Below are positions 30,102 to 42,200 of a DNA stretch of 64,000 nucleotides, piece after piece. The notes under the pieces were generated by a model. The model had not been told where the DNA came from. It was given only the letters and a program-made list of their open reading frames with translations, and ran no database searches. The translations under genes were made by a program, and so were the position numbers. Positions within the stretch are counted from its first letter, which is position 1. Each line of letters starts with the position of its first letter. The DNA is from Citrobacter rodentium NBRC 105723 = DSM 16636 (GTDB lineage: Bacteria; Pseudomonadota; Gammaproteobacteria; Enterobacterales; Enterobacteriaceae). The stretch spans positions 4,898,001 to 4,962,000 of the forward strand of contig NZ_CP082833.1 in assembly GCF_021278985.1 (NCBI RefSeq). The letters run 5' to 3'.

Positions 30102-30958
30102 TATTTCACCTCGCGCGACAGCAGTTTCCACCAGCCGTCAATCGTCGGGTTTTTCGCCAGCATCACGAAGTCGATATCGCCATGCACTTTGCGCCAGCGC
30201 GCCGCCAGCGCCATCATACGTACCGAATCAAGGCCATAGTCGATCAGGTTTTCATCATCCATCGGCTCTTCGGACTCATCGAGCAGCGGCAGGATCAGCG
30301 CCCGCAGATCCTCTTTGCTGGCCGGTACCGGCGCGGGCAGCAGATCCTGAGTCATCACCACGCGTCCGGCACGCCCGGCAACATAGTTCAGCGCCATCAG
30401 GTGCTCCTCGCGGCTGAAATCCGCCAGCGCGTCGGCCACCATAAACGGTTTGATGTCGCGCATGAACGCGTCGGTAGCGGTGGTCATACAGCCGATATGC
30501 GCGTACACGCCGGTGATGATCAGCTGATTGCGCCCGGTCTCTTTCAGCATCTGCTCCAGCGGCGAGCGGTGAAACGCGCTGTAGCGCCACTTAACAAGCA
30601 CGGTATCGGCTTCATCCGGCGTTAAGCTCTCCACCACCTTTTGCTGTTCCGGCGAGCGGGTCAGACCCGGCCCCCACATATCGTTCAGCAACGCGCGATC
30701 TTCATCGCTCTGCGCTTTCGGCTGCGCGGTGTAATAGACCGGAATATGGTGCGCTTTGCAGTAGTCGCGCAGGGCGGCGATATTAGCGATCACCTGTTCC
30801 ATCATCGGGCAGTTTTCGCCCCAGAAGCTGACGAAATAGTCCTGCATATCATGAATCAACAGCGCCGCGCGCTCGGGGTCAAAGGCCCAGCTAACCTTGT
30901 TGGTCGGGATATCCTGTGCGTCTGGCAGCGCGTAGGCCTGCAGTTTAGGGATTGCCAT
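30101..30958 (-). CDS. entB: Isochorismatase / aryl carrier protein
   Basis: Bifunctional 285-residue protein. The N-terminal isochorismatase domain (to about 208) makes 2,3-dihydro-DHB, with [10 protein letters not shown] and [10 protein letters not shown]. The C-terminal ArCP domain has Ser245 in [10 protein letters not shown] for the phosphopantetheine added by EntD. Confidence 0.96.
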
Positions 30959-30971
30959 CGTATATTCTCCT

Positions 30972-32579
30972 TCAGGCCGGGCGCGTTGCCAGCCACTGAC
31001 GTAATTGTTTTTTATCGACTTTACCGACCGGGGTCAGAGGCAGCGCCTCGACGGTCTCCACACGGTCCGGCAGCTTAAATTCGGCGACGCCCTGTTCGCG
31101 CAGAAAGCGGCGCACCTGCACGGCGCGCAGCGGTTCTTTAACCACCAGCCAGGCGCAGCTTTTTTCGCCCATCAGTTCGTCGTCCATACTGACCAGCGCC
31201 GCGTGGATCACTGCCGGATGGCGCAGCAGCAGGTTTTCGATCTCTTCCGCCGCGATCTTCTCGCCGCCGCGATTGATCTGATCCTTTTCACGGCCATGCA
31301 CGGTGATGTAGCCATCCTCATCGATGGAGATCAGATCGCCTGAGCAGTAAAAACCGTTGGCGTCAAAAGCGCTGGCGTTATGCTCCGGGCTTTTGAAGTA
31401 GCCGCGGAAAGTATACGGGCCGCGCGTCATCAGCCGTCCGGTTTCCCCCTGCGGCAGCGGGTTGCCGTCGGCGTCGGCCACCCACACCTCGTCGTCCGGA
31501 CACATCGGACGTCCCTGGGTATGAATAATCCGCTGCGGGCTGTCGTCGAGGCGGGTGTAGTTCACCAGCCCTTCCGCCATGCCGAAGACCTGCTGAAGCT
31601 GACAGCCGATCTCCGCCGGAATGCGCGCGGCGAGCGACGCGGACAGACGCGCACCCCCAACCTGCAAAAGCTTCAGCGAGGCCAGCTGCGCATTGCTGCC
31701 CCATTCACTGATTGCCTGTAGCCACAGGCTCACCGCAGGCGGCACCAGCGCCGTGGCGTTAATCTGGTGTTTTTCAATCAGCGGGAAGCACAGCGTGGCG
31801 CTCGGATCGGCGGCCAGCACCACGATCCCGCCCGCGAGGAACACCCCCAGCGACCCCGGCGAACTCATCGCGTAGTTATGCGCCGCCGGAATGGCGCATA
31901 AAAAGCGCGTCTGCGCGGTGAACCGGCAGATTTCATTGCTGCGGCGCACGCTGTAGTAGTAGTCGTTATGGGTACGCGGGATCAGTTTCGGCGTCCCGGT
32001 GGTGCCGCCGGAGAGCTGGAAATACGCCACTTCATCGGCAGGCGAAGGGGTAGCGGTAAAATCCGCCGCAGGGGTCTTTATCGCCGTCTGCAGACAGCGC
32101 TCGCCGCTGTCGTTCAGCAGATGTACGACGCGAATGGAGTTGTGCTGCGCAATAAAGGTAGGCAGAAAATCATCAGCGGCGAACAGCGCGTGCTGGCGGT
32201 CGGCAATCAGCAGCGCCGGTTCAATCTGCTGCGCATAGGCGGTCAGTTCGCTACGCTGATGGCTGAACAGCGCGAGCACCGGCGCGACGCCAAGTTTCAG
32301 CAGGGCGAAAAAGGTGATGTACAGCTCCGCGACGTTGCCTAACTGCACCAGCGCCGTTTCGCCCGGTTGGATGCCCTGACGGCGCAGGCTACAGGCCAGA
32401 TTATCCGCCGCCTGGTTCAGCTCGCGGTAGCTCAGGCGTCGCTCGCCGTCGATCACCGCCGTGCTGTCGCTGTCTGCGTGGCGGGTCAGAATGTCGGTCA
32501 ACGGCAGATCCTGCCAGTACCCTTTTTCGCGGTAGCGACGGGCTAAGTCGTCAGGCCAGCGGGTGAAAGGTATGCTCAT
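30972..32579 (-). CDS. entE: 2,3-dihydroxybenzoate-AMP ligase
   Basis: Adenylation enzyme of 535 residues that activates DHB and loads it on EntB. Motifs include [15 protein letters not shown] and [14 protein letters not shown]. Three adjacent start codons exist (32585, 32582, 32579); the last matches MSIPFTRW of E. coli and has AGGAG five bases upstream. Confidence 0.95.
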   Translation of the reverse strand: MSIPFTRWPDDLARRYREKGYWQDLPLTDILTRHADSDSTAVIDGERRLSYRELNQAADNLACSLRRQGIQPGETALVQLGNVAELYITFFALLKLGVAPVLALFSHQRSELTAYAQQIEPALLIADRQHALFAADDFLPTFIAQHNSIRVVHLLNDSGERCLQTAIKTPAADFTATPSPADEVAYFQLSGGTTGTPKLIPRTHNDYYYSVRRSNEICRFTAQTRFLCAIPAAHNYAMSSPGSLGVFLAGGIVVLAADPSATLCFPLIEKHQINATALVPPAVSLWLQAISEWGSNAQLASLKLLQVGGARLSASLAARIPAEIGCQLQQVFGMAEGLVNYTRLDDSPQRIIHTQGRPMCPDDEVWVADADGNPLPQGETGRLMTRGPYTFRGYFKSPEHNASAFDANGFYCSGDLISIDEDGYITVHGREKDQINRGGEKIAAEEIENLLLRHPAVIHAALVSMDDELMGEKSCAWLVVKEPLRAVQVRRFLREQGVAEFKLPDRVETVEALPLTPVGKVDKKQLRQWLATRPA

Positions 32580-32588
32580 CATCACTCC

Positions 32589-33764
32589 TTAATGCAATCC
32601 AAAGACGTTCAACATCGTGGAGAGCTTCACACCGGTTTCGCGCCACTCTCCGACAGGCGAAGAGGCCGGAACGATTCCCGCCCCCGCAAACAGACGAACC
32701 TGGTTTTTATGCAATCTGGCGCAGCGGATCGTCACCACCCACTCGCCGTTGCCTTCGGCGTCGCACCAGCCAACGATGCCGCCAAAAAGTTCGCGGTCAA
32801 ACGGCTCCAGTTCGGCAATCAGCCGTTTCGCCGCCTGATGCGGGAAGCCGCTCAGCGCGGGGGTAGGATGCAGCAGGCAGGCCAGCGTCAGGGCATTTTC
32901 CCCGGCGTTGGCTTTGCCTTCGAACGGCGTGCCGAGGTGCCACAGCGTCGGGGTGGTAATCAGCTGCGGCGAATCCGGCAGTTGCAGATCGCTGCTGCGA
33001 TCGCGCAGCACGGCCTTCATCGCCTGGGTCACCAGCTCGTGTTCATGACGATCTTTTTCAGAAGCCAGCAGTCGGTTGCCCGCTTCCCTGTCCAGCACCT
33101 CATCTGGCTGGCGACGCGCCGAACCTGCCAGCGGCAGCGAGCTGAAGCGATCGCCCTCTTTGCGCAGCAGCAGTTCAGGACTGGCACCGAGCAGAACGAC
33201 GCCATCCTGCAACGACACATGGAAGTTGTAACTAACCGGATTTTGCGCCACTAAGCGCTCGAGCAGCGCGCCGCTGTCGATGTCACCATCGGTGGTAATA
33301 TCAATCAGCCGCGACAGCACCACCTTGTCGACCTCCGGCGTCGCAGTCAGCGCGGCGGCGCGGGCGACCATCGTCTCAAAGGTTTTCTGCTCCGGAATCG
33401 CTTTACGCTCAATGACGTTGAGCGACTGATGGGCAGTAAAAGAACGCGAGGCGTGCTGTTTCTGCGGGCGGGAAAAGCTTTCCCGGGCTTCGGGAATAAA
33501 CAGCGCTGAAGGCTGGCGGGTATCGAAAGGAATCGCGCCGACCACCACCGGCTTGTCGATGCCGGCGGCCCTGGCATCGGCAAACAGGGTGTGTAATTTT
33601 TTCTGGAAGGAACTGTCTGGCGAATCGCCGTTGACGGCGGGTTCATCAAAGCGGGCAAAACAACCTGACGTCGTAAAACTGCGGTACGGCGACATAAAGA
33701 AAAAGCGATCGGGCGCAAGCGTTGCCATCGTCTGCTGAACGTCCTCAGCCAGTGACGTATCCAT
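32589..33764 (-). CDS. entC: Isochorismate synthase EntC
   Basis: Chorismate-utilising enzyme of 391 residues, first step of enterobactin synthesis. Family sequences are [27 protein letters not shown] and [11 protein letters not shown]. The start at 33762-33764 matches E. coli MDTSLAE. First gene of the entCEBAH operon, behind a Fur-controlled divergent promoter shared with fepB. Confidence 0.95.
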   Translation of the reverse strand: MDTSLAEDVQQTMATLAPDRFFFMSPYRSFTTSGCFARFDEPAVNGDSPDSSFQKKLHTLFADARAAGIDKPVVVGAIPFDTRQPSALFIPEARESFSRPQKQHASRSFTAHQSLNVIERKAIPEQKTFETMVARAAALTATPEVDKVVLSRLIDITTDGDIDSGALLERLVAQNPVSYNFHVSLQDGVVLLGASPELLLRKEGDRFSSLPLAGSARRQPDEVLDREAGNRLLASEKDRHEHELVTQAMKAVLRDRSSDLQLPDSPQLITTPTLWHLGTPFEGKANAGENALTLACLLHPTPALSGFPHQAAKRLIAELEPFDRELFGGIVGWCDAEGNGEWVVTIRCARLHKNQVRLFAGAGIVPASSPVGEWRETGVKLSTMLNVFGLH

Positions 33765-33792
33765 ATCATCCTCCAAAAATGATAAAGGCTTT

Positions 33793-33923
33793 AATAATGA
33801 TTATCATTTATATTTCGGCGCTAACCTAAAAGTAAACAGCCACTATGTCAACTCCTGCGCAGCACATTGTGCGACTAACGCTTGCATCCCCCACGCTTAA
33901 TAATGAAAATGAGAAGCATTAAT
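33793..33923. promoter_or_regulatory. Two Fur boxes between entC and fepB
   Basis: The 19-base site at 33793-33811 matches 15 of 19 of the Fur consensus, and a second site at 33905-33923 matches 13 of 19. They lie on the entC and fepB sides of the divergent promoters. Fur-iron repression of this region is established in E. coli. Confidence 0.85.
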
Positions 33924-33945
33924 AACACTACCCAGGAACTGATTT

Positions 33946-34893
33946 GTGAGACTCTCTTCCCTTCCCGGCCTGCTAATCGCCCTCTTCGTTTTCGGATTCT
34001 CCTCAGCCCAGGCCGCCGACTGGCCGCGTCAAATCACCGACAGCCGCGGAAGCCACACGCTGGCGCACAAGCCTGAACGTATCATCTCTACCAGCGTCAC
34101 CCTCACCGGCTCCCTGCTGGCGATTGATGCGCCGGTCGTCGCCAGCGGCGCCACCACCCCAAACAACCGCGTGGCTGACGATCGGGGCTTTTTACGCCAG
34201 TGGAGCGAGGTGGCGAAAGCGCGCAAACTGACGCGTCTGTATATCGGCGAACCGAGCGCTGAGGCCATCGCCGCGCAAATGCCGGATCTGATTCTGATCA
34301 GCGCGACCGGCGGCGACTCCGCGCTGGCGCTCTACGATCAGCTCTCGACCATCGCGCCAACGTTAATCATCAACTACGATGATAAAAGCTGGCAGACGCT
34401 GCTGACGCAGCTGGGCGAGATTACCGGCCAGGAAAAGCAGGCCGCCAGCCGCATCGCCGAGTTCGATAAAAAGCTGGCGAGCGTGAAGCAGCAGCTGACG
34501 CTGCCGCCGCAGCCGGTAAGCGCGCTGGTCTATACCGCCGCCGCCCACAGCGCTAATCTGTGGACGCCGGAATCGGCCCAGGGCCAGCTGCTGGAGCAGC
34601 TTGGCTTTACGCTGGCGCCGCTGCCTGGAGGGTTGCAGGCCAGTCAGAGTCAGGGCAAACGTCACGACATCATTCAGCTTGGCGGGGAAAACCTGGCCGC
34701 CGGGCTGAACGGCGAAGCGCTGTTTTTGTTTGCCGGAGACGAAAAGGACGAGAAAGCGATTTATGCCAACCCGCTGCTGGCGCACCTGCCTGCGGTGCAG
34801 AATAAGCGCGTTTATGCGCTGGGCACCGAATCCTTCCGTCTGGATTATTACAGCGCGATGCGGGTGTTGGACCGTATTGCGGCGCTGTTTTAA
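33946..34893 (+). CDS. fepB: Ferric enterobactin periplasmic binding protein
   Basis: Secreted 315-residue binding protein. The signal peptide ends at AQAA before [11 protein letters not shown]. It delivers ferric enterobactin from FepA to FepDGC. The start codon is GTG (33946), as in E. coli. The sequence covers the whole family length. Confidence 0.94.
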   Translation: MRLSSLPGLLIALFVFGFSSAQAADWPRQITDSRGSHTLAHKPERIISTSVTLTGSLLAIDAPVVASGATTPNNRVADDRGFLRQWSEVAKARKLTRLYIGEPSAEAIAAQMPDLILISATGGDSALALYDQLSTIAPTLIINYDDKSWQTLLTQLGEITGQEKQAASRIAEFDKKLASVKQQLTLPPQPVSALVYTAAAHSANLWTPESAQGQLLEQLGFTLAPLPGGLQASQSQGKRHDIIQLGGENLAAGLNGEALFLFAGDEKDEKAIYANPLLAHLPAVQNKRVYALGTESFRLDYYSAMRVLDRIAALF

Positions 34894-34904
34894 TCCGTGC
34901 TTTT

Positions 34905-34993
34905 GCCGGATGGCGGCTGCGCCTTATCCGGCCTACGGGACTGTTTTAACCTCTGTTTTGCCGGATGGCGGCTGTGCCTTATCCGGCCTGCGG
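34905..34993. repeat. Pair of REP elements between fepB and entS
   Basis: Two copies of a REP palindrome (34905-34938 and 34960-34993) in the same orientation, 55 bases apart, each with GCCGGATGGCGGCTG and TTATCCGGCCT. The second runs into entS and supplies its stop codon. Confidence 0.88.
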
Positions 34994-36226
34994 GGCTTCG
35001 CCCGGCTGCTGACGAAAACGCCGCAGCTCGCTTAGCAGCAGCATCAACATCACGCCAACCGCCACCAGGCCAAATCCGCTGACGCTTGCCGATGCGACCG
35101 GCGTCATGACCGCCCCCAGACCTCCCAGCAGCGCTGCGCCAATGGCGTCGCCGGTGACGTTCTGCGCGGTCCACAGGCCGTTGATGCGCCCCAACATATG
35201 TTCCGGCGTCTGGGTTTGCAGCATCGTGTATTGCAACAGCGAACTGACCGCGCTCAGCCAGCCGAACAGCGCCAGGCATACCATACCCAGCGCCCAGACC
35301 GGCATCAGCGCGAACAGACCAATCGCCAGAAACGATCCGACGGTGGAAATCAGCATAACCAGACCCGGACGCGCGCTGTGCGCCAGCTGTCCACTGGTCA
35401 GCGCGCCGACCGCCGCGCCGAGGGGAATAGCGGCGTACAGCAGGCCAATCTGCGCCGCCGACATCTGCCAGCCCGACGCCAGCGCCGGATAGAGCACGCG
35501 CACCGCGCTCGCCATCGTCAGCAGGCCGCCGAGCAGCGCGATACCGCCAATCAGCGGACTGGCGAGCAGGAAGCGGAACGCCGCCAGCAGCGAGGTCAGC
35601 GGATGCTCACGCGGCTGCGGCGGTGGCGGCAGCGCGGGCAGGCTCAGCAACGGCAGCAGAGTAATAAACGTCCCCGCCGCCGCCAGACCGTAGTTCCAGG
35701 CCACGCCGCCGGAGGCAAGCAGCAGACCGCCGAGCATCGGCGAGATCACCGACCCCAGACGCACCGTCAGCATGGTAATCGCCCCGGCCTGCATCAGATT
35801 CTCGCGCCCCACCAGCGCAGGGGTTGCCGCCAGCAGCGCCGTCACGCCGAGCGAGGCGAAAAAACCATCCCACAGTCCGAGCAGATAAATCGCTATCAGC
35901 GACGGTTCCGGCAGCATGGCGTTCAGGCACAGGCCGATAAAGCCGATGCCGCAGGTGCCGCGCGCCAGCAGGATCACTTTTTTACGCTCATAGCGGTCGG
36001 CCAGCACGCCGCCGACCATCAGCCCGACAAACATCGCGCAGCCGGTCAGCGTCACCGAAAGGCCCACCTGCCAGGTGGAGTGGGTCATCATCTGGATCTG
36101 CACGGGCACCGCCACGCCGAGCAGGCCCAGCGAAACGATGGAGATAAAACGAGCAAGGAAGACCGCGCGAAATGCCGGATGCGTCTTTAACAGGCTGAGG
36201 TTGAGCAGCCAGGAGTTTTTATTCAT
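34979..36226 (-). CDS. entS: Enterobactin exporter EntS
   Basis: Major facilitator protein of 415 residues that exports enterobactin across the inner membrane. The MFS loop 2-3 motif is [13 protein letters not shown]. The last few codons (PQAG) and the stop lie inside a REP element, so the C-terminus differs from E. coli. Divergent from fepD. Confidence 0.94.
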   Translation of the reverse strand: MNKNSWLLNLSLLKTHPAFRAVFLARFISIVSLGLLGVAVPVQIQMMTHSTWQVGLSVTLTGCAMFVGLMVGGVLADRYERKKVILLARGTCGIGFIGLCLNAMLPEPSLIAIYLLGLWDGFFASLGVTALLAATPALVGRENLMQAGAITMLTVRLGSVISPMLGGLLLASGGVAWNYGLAAAGTFITLLPLLSLPALPPPPQPREHPLTSLLAAFRFLLASPLIGGIALLGGLLTMASAVRVLYPALASGWQMSAAQIGLLYAAIPLGAAVGALTSGQLAHSARPGLVMLISTVGSFLAIGLFALMPVWALGMVCLALFGWLSAVSSLLQYTMLQTQTPEHMLGRINGLWTAQNVTGDAIGAALLGGLGAVMTPVASASVSGFGLVAVGVMLMLLLSELRRFRQQPGEAPQAG

Positions 36227-36345
36227 TACAATGCCTTAGCACTTGTCCATTGCGCCGCTTCCTTTGCCAGTCAGGCCCGGAAAACAGGCTCTTAATATAC
36301 TTTCGCTAGCTGCACATGCTAACATAATCAAATAAGATCGATAAC

Positions 36346-36364
36346 GATAATTACTATCATTATC
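36346..36364. promoter_or_regulatory. Fur box between entS and fepD
   Basis: 19-base site that matches 17 of 19 positions of the Fur consensus, just before the fepD ribosome-binding site. It should repress fepDGC and probably entS under iron-rich conditions. Confidence 0.88.
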
Positions 36365-36376
36365 AGGGAAGTGGAT

Positions 36377-37381
36377 ATGTCATGCTCTGTTTCCGTGACG
36401 CGCGCCATTGCCGTGCCCGGATTGTTGTTATTACTGATTGTCGCTACGGCATTAAGCCTGATTATCGGGGCAAAGCCCCTCCCCACCGCCGTGGTGCTGG
36501 ACGCGCTGAGCGGCAGCTGTCATAGCGCCGACTGCACTATCGTGCTGGACGCGCGTCTGCCGCGCACCCTGGCCGGGCTGCTGGCGGGCGGCGCGTTAGG
36601 TCTTGCCGGGGCGCTGATGCAAACGCTGACCCGTAACCCGCTGGCCGACCCCGGCCTGCTGGGCGTCAATTCCGGCGCCAGTTTCGCCATCGTGCTCGGC
36701 GCGGCGCTGTTTGGTTTCTCCAGCCCGCAGGAGCAGCTGGCGATGGCCTTCGCCGGGGCGCTGACGGCCTCGCTGATCGTGGCGTTTACCGGCAGCCAGG
36801 GCGGTGGTCAGCTCAGTCCGGTGCGCCTGACGCTGGCGGGCGTGGCGCTGGCGGCGGTGCTGGAAGGATTGACCAGCGGCATCGCGCTGCTGAATCCGGA
36901 CGTCTACGATCAGCTGCGCTTCTGGCAGGCCGGTTCGCTGGACATCCGCAATCTGCATACCCTCAGGGTGGTCATCGTGCCGGTGCTGATTGCGGGCGCG
37001 ACGGCATTGATGCTCAGCCGCGCGCTGAACAGTCTGAGCCTCGGCAGCGACACCGCCACGGCGCTGGGCAGTAAGGTCGCGCGCACGCAGCTTATCGGCC
37101 TGCTGGCGATCACCGTGCTGTGCGGCAGCGCCACGGCAATCGTCGGCCCCATTGCCTTTATCGGCCTGATGATGCCGCACATGGCGCGCTGGCTGGTCGG
37201 CGCCGATCACCGCTGGTCGCTGCCCGTCACGCTGCTGGCCACCCCTGCCCTGCTGCTGTTCGCCGATATAATCGGACGCCTGATTGTCCCCGGCGAACTG
37301 CGCGTGTCGGTGCTGAGCGCCTTTATCGGCGCGCCGGTATTAATGTTTCTGGTGCGTCGACGTCCGCGGGGTATCGCATGA
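36377..37381 (+). CDS. fepD: Ferric enterobactin permease FepD
   Basis: Inner-membrane FecCD-type permease of 334 residues. Family sequences include RLPRTLAGLLAGGALGLAGALMQ and RNPLADPGLLGVNSG. ATG 36377 was chosen over GTG 36371 because AGGGA at 36365 fits it and the length equals E. coli FepD. Overlaps fepG (ATGA). Confidence 0.94.
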   Translation: MSCSVSVTRAIAVPGLLLLLIVATALSLIIGAKPLPTAVVLDALSGSCHSADCTIVLDARLPRTLAGLLAGGALGLAGALMQTLTRNPLADPGLLGVNSGASFAIVLGAALFGFSSPQEQLAMAFAGALTASLIVAFTGSQGGGQLSPVRLTLAGVALAAVLEGLTSGIALLNPDVYDQLRFWQAGSLDIRNLHTLRVVIVPVLIAGATALMLSRALNSLSLGSDTATALGSKVARTQLIGLLAITVLCGSATAIVGPIAFIGLMMPHMARWLVGADHRWSLPVTLLATPALLLFADIIGRLIVPGELRVSVLSAFIGAPVLMFLVRRRPRGIA

Positions 37382-38370
37382 TGCGCGTTTCCCGTCGGCT
37401 GCTCGTCAGCTGCCTGTCGCTGATCGTCGGCTGTCTGATCCTCGGCGTCTGGAGCCTGCGCAGCGGCGCCGTTCCCCTTGATACCTCGCAGATTTTCGCC
37501 GCCCTGCTCGGCGATGCGCCGCGCAATATCACGATGGTCGTCACCGAATGGCGCCTGCCGCGCGTGCTGATGGCGCTGCTGATTGGCGCGGCGCTCGGCG
37601 TCAGCGGGGCGATCTTTCAGTCGCTGATGCGCAACCCGCTGGGCAGTCCGGACGTGATGGGCTTTAACACCGGGGCATGGAGCGGCGTGCTGGTGGCGAT
37701 GGTGCTGTTTGGTCAGCAGCTGACCGCCATTGCGCTGGCGGCGATGGCAGGGGGAATTCTCACCTCGCTGGTGGTCTGGCTGCTCGCCTGGCGCAACGGC
37801 ATCGACACCTTCCGCCTGATTATTATCGGCATCGGTATGCGCGCAATGCTGGTGGCGTTTAACACCTGGCTGCTGCTGAAGGCCTCGCTGGAGACGGCGC
37901 TCACCGCCGGGCTGTGGAACGCCGGGTCGCTGAATGGCCTGACGTGGTCAAAAACCTGGCCCTCCGCGCCGCTGATTATCCTGATGCTGTTCTGCGCCGC
38001 CCTGCTGGTGCGCCGGATGCGGCTGCTGGAAATGGGTGACGACAGCGCCTGCGCGCTGGGCGTCAGCGTCGAGCGCTCGCGTCTGCTGATGATGCTGGTC
38101 GCCGTGGCGTTAACCGCCGCCGCTACCGCGCTGGCCGGCCCCATTTCGTTTATTGCGCTGGTTGCGCCGCACATTGCCCGGCGAATCAGCGGCACCGCCC
38201 GCTGGGGCTTAACCCAGTCCGCGCTGTGCGGCGGGCTGCTGCTGCTGGCAGCAGATCTCGGCGCGCAGCAGTTGTTTATGCCTTATCAGCTGCCGGTAGG
38301 CGTTGTCACCGTCAGCCTCGGCGGTATCTACCTTATCGCCCTGCTCATTCAGGAGTCCCGCAAAAAATGA
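37378..38370 (+). CDS. fepG: Ferric enterobactin permease FepG
   Basis: Second FecCD-type permease subunit (331 residues), partner of FepD. Conserved RNPLGSPDVMGFNTGAW and the coupling region LAGPISFIALVAPHIAR. Starts by overlap with the fepD stop and overlaps fepC by ATGA, so the three are translationally coupled. Confidence 0.94.
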   Translation: MMRVSRRLLVSCLSLIVGCLILGVWSLRSGAVPLDTSQIFAALLGDAPRNITMVVTEWRLPRVLMALLIGAALGVSGAIFQSLMRNPLGSPDVMGFNTGAWSGVLVAMVLFGQQLTAIALAAMAGGILTSLVVWLLAWRNGIDTFRLIIIGIGMRAMLVAFNTWLLLKASLETALTAGLWNAGSLNGLTWSKTWPSAPLIILMLFCAALLVRRMRLLEMGDDSACALGVSVERSRLLMMLVAVALTAAATALAGPISFIALVAPHIARRISGTARWGLTQSALCGGLLLLAADLGAQQLFMPYQLPVGVVTVSLGGIYLIALLIQESRKK

Positions 38371-39170
38371 TCGAATCAGTAGCCCGTTTGCGTGGCGACC
38401 AGTTAACGCTGGGTTATGGCAAATATACCGTGGCCGAAAATCTCAGCGTATCGATCCCGGATGGACATTTCACCGCCATTATCGGCCCCAACGGTTGCGG
38501 AAAATCGACGCTGCTGCGCACCCTGAGTCGTCTGATGACGCCCGCCCACGGCCACGTCTGGCTCGACGGCGAGCACATCCAGCGCTACGCCAGCAAAGAG
38601 GTGGCGCGGCGCATCGGCCTGCTGGCGCAAAACGCCACCACGCCGGGCGATATTACCGTACAGGAACTGGTGGCGCGGGGGCGCTATCCGCATCAGCCAT
38701 TATTCACCCGCTGGCGCAAGGAAGATGAGGAGGCGGTCGCCCGGGCGATGCGCGCCACCGGCATAACCCATCTGGCGAACCAGAACGTCGATACGCTCTC
38801 CGGCGGGCAGCGCCAGCGCGCGTGGATCGCAATGGTGCTGGCGCAGGAGACGTCAATTATGCTGCTGGACGAGCCGACCACCTGGCTGGATATCAGCCAT
38901 CAGATCGATCTGCTGGAGCTGTTGAGCGAACTGAATCGCGAGAAAGGTTATACCCTTGCAGCGGTGCTGCACGATCTGAATCAGGCCTGCCGTTATGCCA
39001 CCCATTTAATTGCCCTACGCGACGGGAAAATTGTCGCCGAAGGCGCGCCGAAAGAGATTGTCAGCGCGGAACTGATTGAACAGATCTACGGGCTGCGCTG
39101 CACGATTATCGCCGATCCGGTAGCGGGGACGCCGCTGGTGGTGCCGCTCGGACGCACGAAGCGGAAATAA
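38367..39170 (+). CDS. fepC: Ferric enterobactin ATP-binding protein FepC
   Basis: ABC ATPase of 267 residues: Walker A GPNGCGKST, signature LSGGQRQRAWIA, Walker B MLLDEPTTW. Powers FepDG. E. coli has fepE next; here the convergent entF follows after 49 bases and fepE is absent. Confidence 0.95.
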   Translation: MIESVARLRGDQLTLGYGKYTVAENLSVSIPDGHFTAIIGPNGCGKSTLLRTLSRLMTPAHGHVWLDGEHIQRYASKEVARRIGLLAQNATTPGDITVQELVARGRYPHQPLFTRWRKEDEEAVARAMRATGITHLANQNVDTLSGGQRQRAWIAMVLAQETSIMLLDEPTTWLDISHQIDLLELLSELNREKGYTLAAVLHDLNQACRYATHLIALRDGKIVAEGAPKEIVSAELIEQIYGLRCTIIADPVAGTPLVVPLGRTKRK

Positions 39171-39176
39171 AGCAGC

Positions 39177-39205
39177 CGGACAGCGCGCAGGTCTGTCCGA
39201 CGGTT
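39177..39205. terminator. Terminator between fepC and entF
   Basis: 7-base stem (39177-39183, 39193-39199) followed by a short T-run (TTTT), in the gap between the convergent fepC and entF genes. Confidence 0.55.
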
Positions 39206-39219
39206 TTACACTCTGCCGC

Positions 39220-42200
39220 TTACCCGCCGTTCAGCTTCCGCGCAACGATCGGGCCAATCGACTCAAACGCCGCCGGAGAGATAATGTCGACGTGGGCGCA
39301 GTCCTGACGGTACACCTCCAGCTCTGCGATCCACGGCGCCCAGCTTTTTTCCGGACTCACTCCCTCAGGCAGCGTCCGTTCGGCGACAAACAGGGTCGCC
39401 CGCCCGTCAAACGGCACGCTGTGCGCAGTGGTCAGCAGCCGGACGGCATCAGCATAGTTGCCCTCAATGATGCCGAACAGCTCGTCTGAGGTATTCCCCT
39501 GCCGTGCGGCAAGAAACGCCTGCCGCTCGCGGTCAATTTCCGCCAGCACCTCAGGGTCCAGCCCGTTGGCCTCTTTTTCCGACCAGTTTTGCGTTTCCGG
39601 CGGCCAGGTATCGAGCAGGCCGAGAAAGGCGACCGTTTCACCGCGGGCGCGCAGGCGCGCGGCAATACCCTGGGCTAATGTGCCGCCCAGCGAATAGCCC
39701 AGCAGGTAATAGGGGCCGTGCGGCTGCTGCGCAAGCAGCGTCGTCAGATGACGTTCACAGACCGCATCGAGATCGGCAGCCGTCTGCATGGGCCCGTGCG
39801 GACGCGGCGACTGAATGCCGGTAATCGACCACTGCGGACTGAGATAACGCGACAGCACGCTAAACTGCCAGGCGAATCCGGACGCCGGATGGAAGCAGAA
39901 CAGCGTCGGGCCGTCGCTTTTACGCAGCGGCAGCAGCGTTTCAAAACCCAGACGCCGGCTCTGCGCATCGTCATCGGCGGCCAGCAGCGCCGCAAGCTGG
40001 GCAACCGTAGAGGCCACCATCACCTGCCCCGGCGTCACCTGCCGCGCACAATCACGGCTGAGCTGCGCCGCCAGCTTCATCGCCAGCAGTGAATGACCGC
40101 CCAGCGCAAAGAAATCGGCCTCAACGTCATCAACCTCGCAGCCCAGCAGCGCGCTGAACGCCTGCGCCACGCGGCTTTCCGCTCCCGGTCGCGGCGCGCG
40201 GCCTTTAACGCGGCGCGTCAGTTCCGGCATCGGCAGCGCTTTTCTGTCCAGTTTACCGTTAGCGCTGAGCGGTAGCTGCGCCAGTTGCAGCAGGACCACC
40301 GGCACCATGTGCGGCGGCAGTTTGTCGCGCAGCTGCGCCTGGAGCGCCGGGATATTCAGCGGCAGGCCGGAGCGCGACACCAGATAGCCCACCAGCTGGC
40401 GAGCGTCGCCGCCGGTCGCCGCCGCCTGGTTAAAGACGCAGGCATGGGCCACCGCCTGTTCGACGTCAGGCAGCGCCTGCATAACGCGGTCAATTTCCCC
40501 CAGCTCAATCCGCTGACCGCGGATCTTCAGCTGATCGTCGCTGCGCCCGAGATACTCCACCGCGCCGTTATCCAGCCAGCGCGCCACGTCCCCGGTGCGG
40601 TACATCCGCTCGCCGGGAGCAAAGGGATCGGCAATAAAGCGGCTCGCCGTCAGATCCGGACGCCCCAGATAGCCCTGCGCCAGCTGAATGCCGGTCAGGT
40701 AGAGATCGCCCGCCACGCCCACCGGCACCGGATGCATCATCGCATCAAGAATGCGCAGGCCGGTGTTCCAGACCGGGAAGCCAATCGGCACGCTGCTGCC
40801 GTTAACCGCCGCCAGCGCCTCGCCCGAGGCCGGATACCAGCTGACGTCCACCGCCGCCTCGGTCGGGCCGTACAGGTTATGCAACGGCGCATGGGTAAGC
40901 TGCTCCCATTCACGGCATAAATCCGCGGGCAGCGCTTCGCCGCTACAGAACACATGCTTCAGGGTCGCGCAGCTTTGCCGGGCGCTTTCCGGGGTTAACG
41001 CGGCGACAAACGCCGCCAGCATCGACGGAACAAAGTGAGTGGTCGTCACCCCATAACGGGAAAAGAAATGCTGCATGGCGAACGGATCGCGGTGCGCCTC
41101 CGGCGCGGCCATCACCAGCTTCGCCCCGGCAATAAACGGCCAGAAGAATTCCCAGACCGAAACGTCAAAGCTGCACGGCGTTTTTTGCGCCACCACGTCG
41201 TCTGCCGTCAGGCGGTAATGGTTCTGCATCCACAGCAGGCGGTTGACGATAGCGGTTTGGCCTACCATTACTCCTTTCGGCCTGCCGGTCGAACCGGAGG
41301 TAAAGATGATATAAGCGGTATGCTGCGGCTGTGATAACCCGAGCGGCGCGGTGTCGCCGCCCGCCAGCGGCTCCGCGTAGCAGAGGCTCTCCAGCCCCGG
41401 AATATCACTGAAGCGCGGCAGTTGCTCCTCGGTGGTGATCAGCAGCTTCGGCCCCGCATCTTCCAGCATCATCCGCAGACGATCGTCGGGATAACCGGTG
41501 TCCAGCGGCAGCCAGGCCGCCCCTGCCTCCACGATGCCGTGCAGGGCGAGGGTCAGGAAGACCGAGCGCGGCAGCGCGACCGCCACGCTGTCGCCCGGCT
41601 TCACGCCGCGCTGACGCAGCAGCGTCGCCAGCGCCACCACCTGCTCGCGCATTTCACGATAGCTGAACTGATAGAGCGAATCCGCCAGCGCCGGGGCATC
41701 CGGCGTTCTGCTCGCCTGTTGCGCCACCAGCGCGCTGAGCGTCGTGGCGGGAATCTCCACCGCCGTGGCGTTTATCCAGGCAAACTGTTGATACTCTGAC
41801 GTTAGCAGCATCTCAGCGTCACCGCAGCGCAGCGCCGGGTTTTCGGCAAATTGTTCGATCATCGCCGTCAGCCGCGCGGCGTGCTTTGTCAGGGTCGCTT
41901 CATCGTAACGCTGGCGGTTGGCGAGCAGTTCTATGCTCAGGCCGCCCTCTTCATCCGGAAACAGCGCCAGTTCGAGATCGTTAACCGGTCCGGTCGCCAG
42001 CGTATGGGTCTGCGCCCGGATGCCAGGCAGATCGAGCTGATAATCAAACACTTTCACGTTGAGCACCGGGCCGAACAGCGGCTCCTCTCCGGCGGCGCGC
42101 CCGCCGTCGCGGACAATCTGCTCCGCATCATAGCGCTGATGGCGGCGCATTTTTTTCAGCTGCGCGGAGAGGCGTTGCGCCAGTTCTGCCAAGCTCTCCG

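Noticed and set aside
35198..36190. 330-codon + strand frame opposite entS, rich in Arg, Gln and His
   Set aside because: Low-complexity antisense product of entS, with no plausible start signal.
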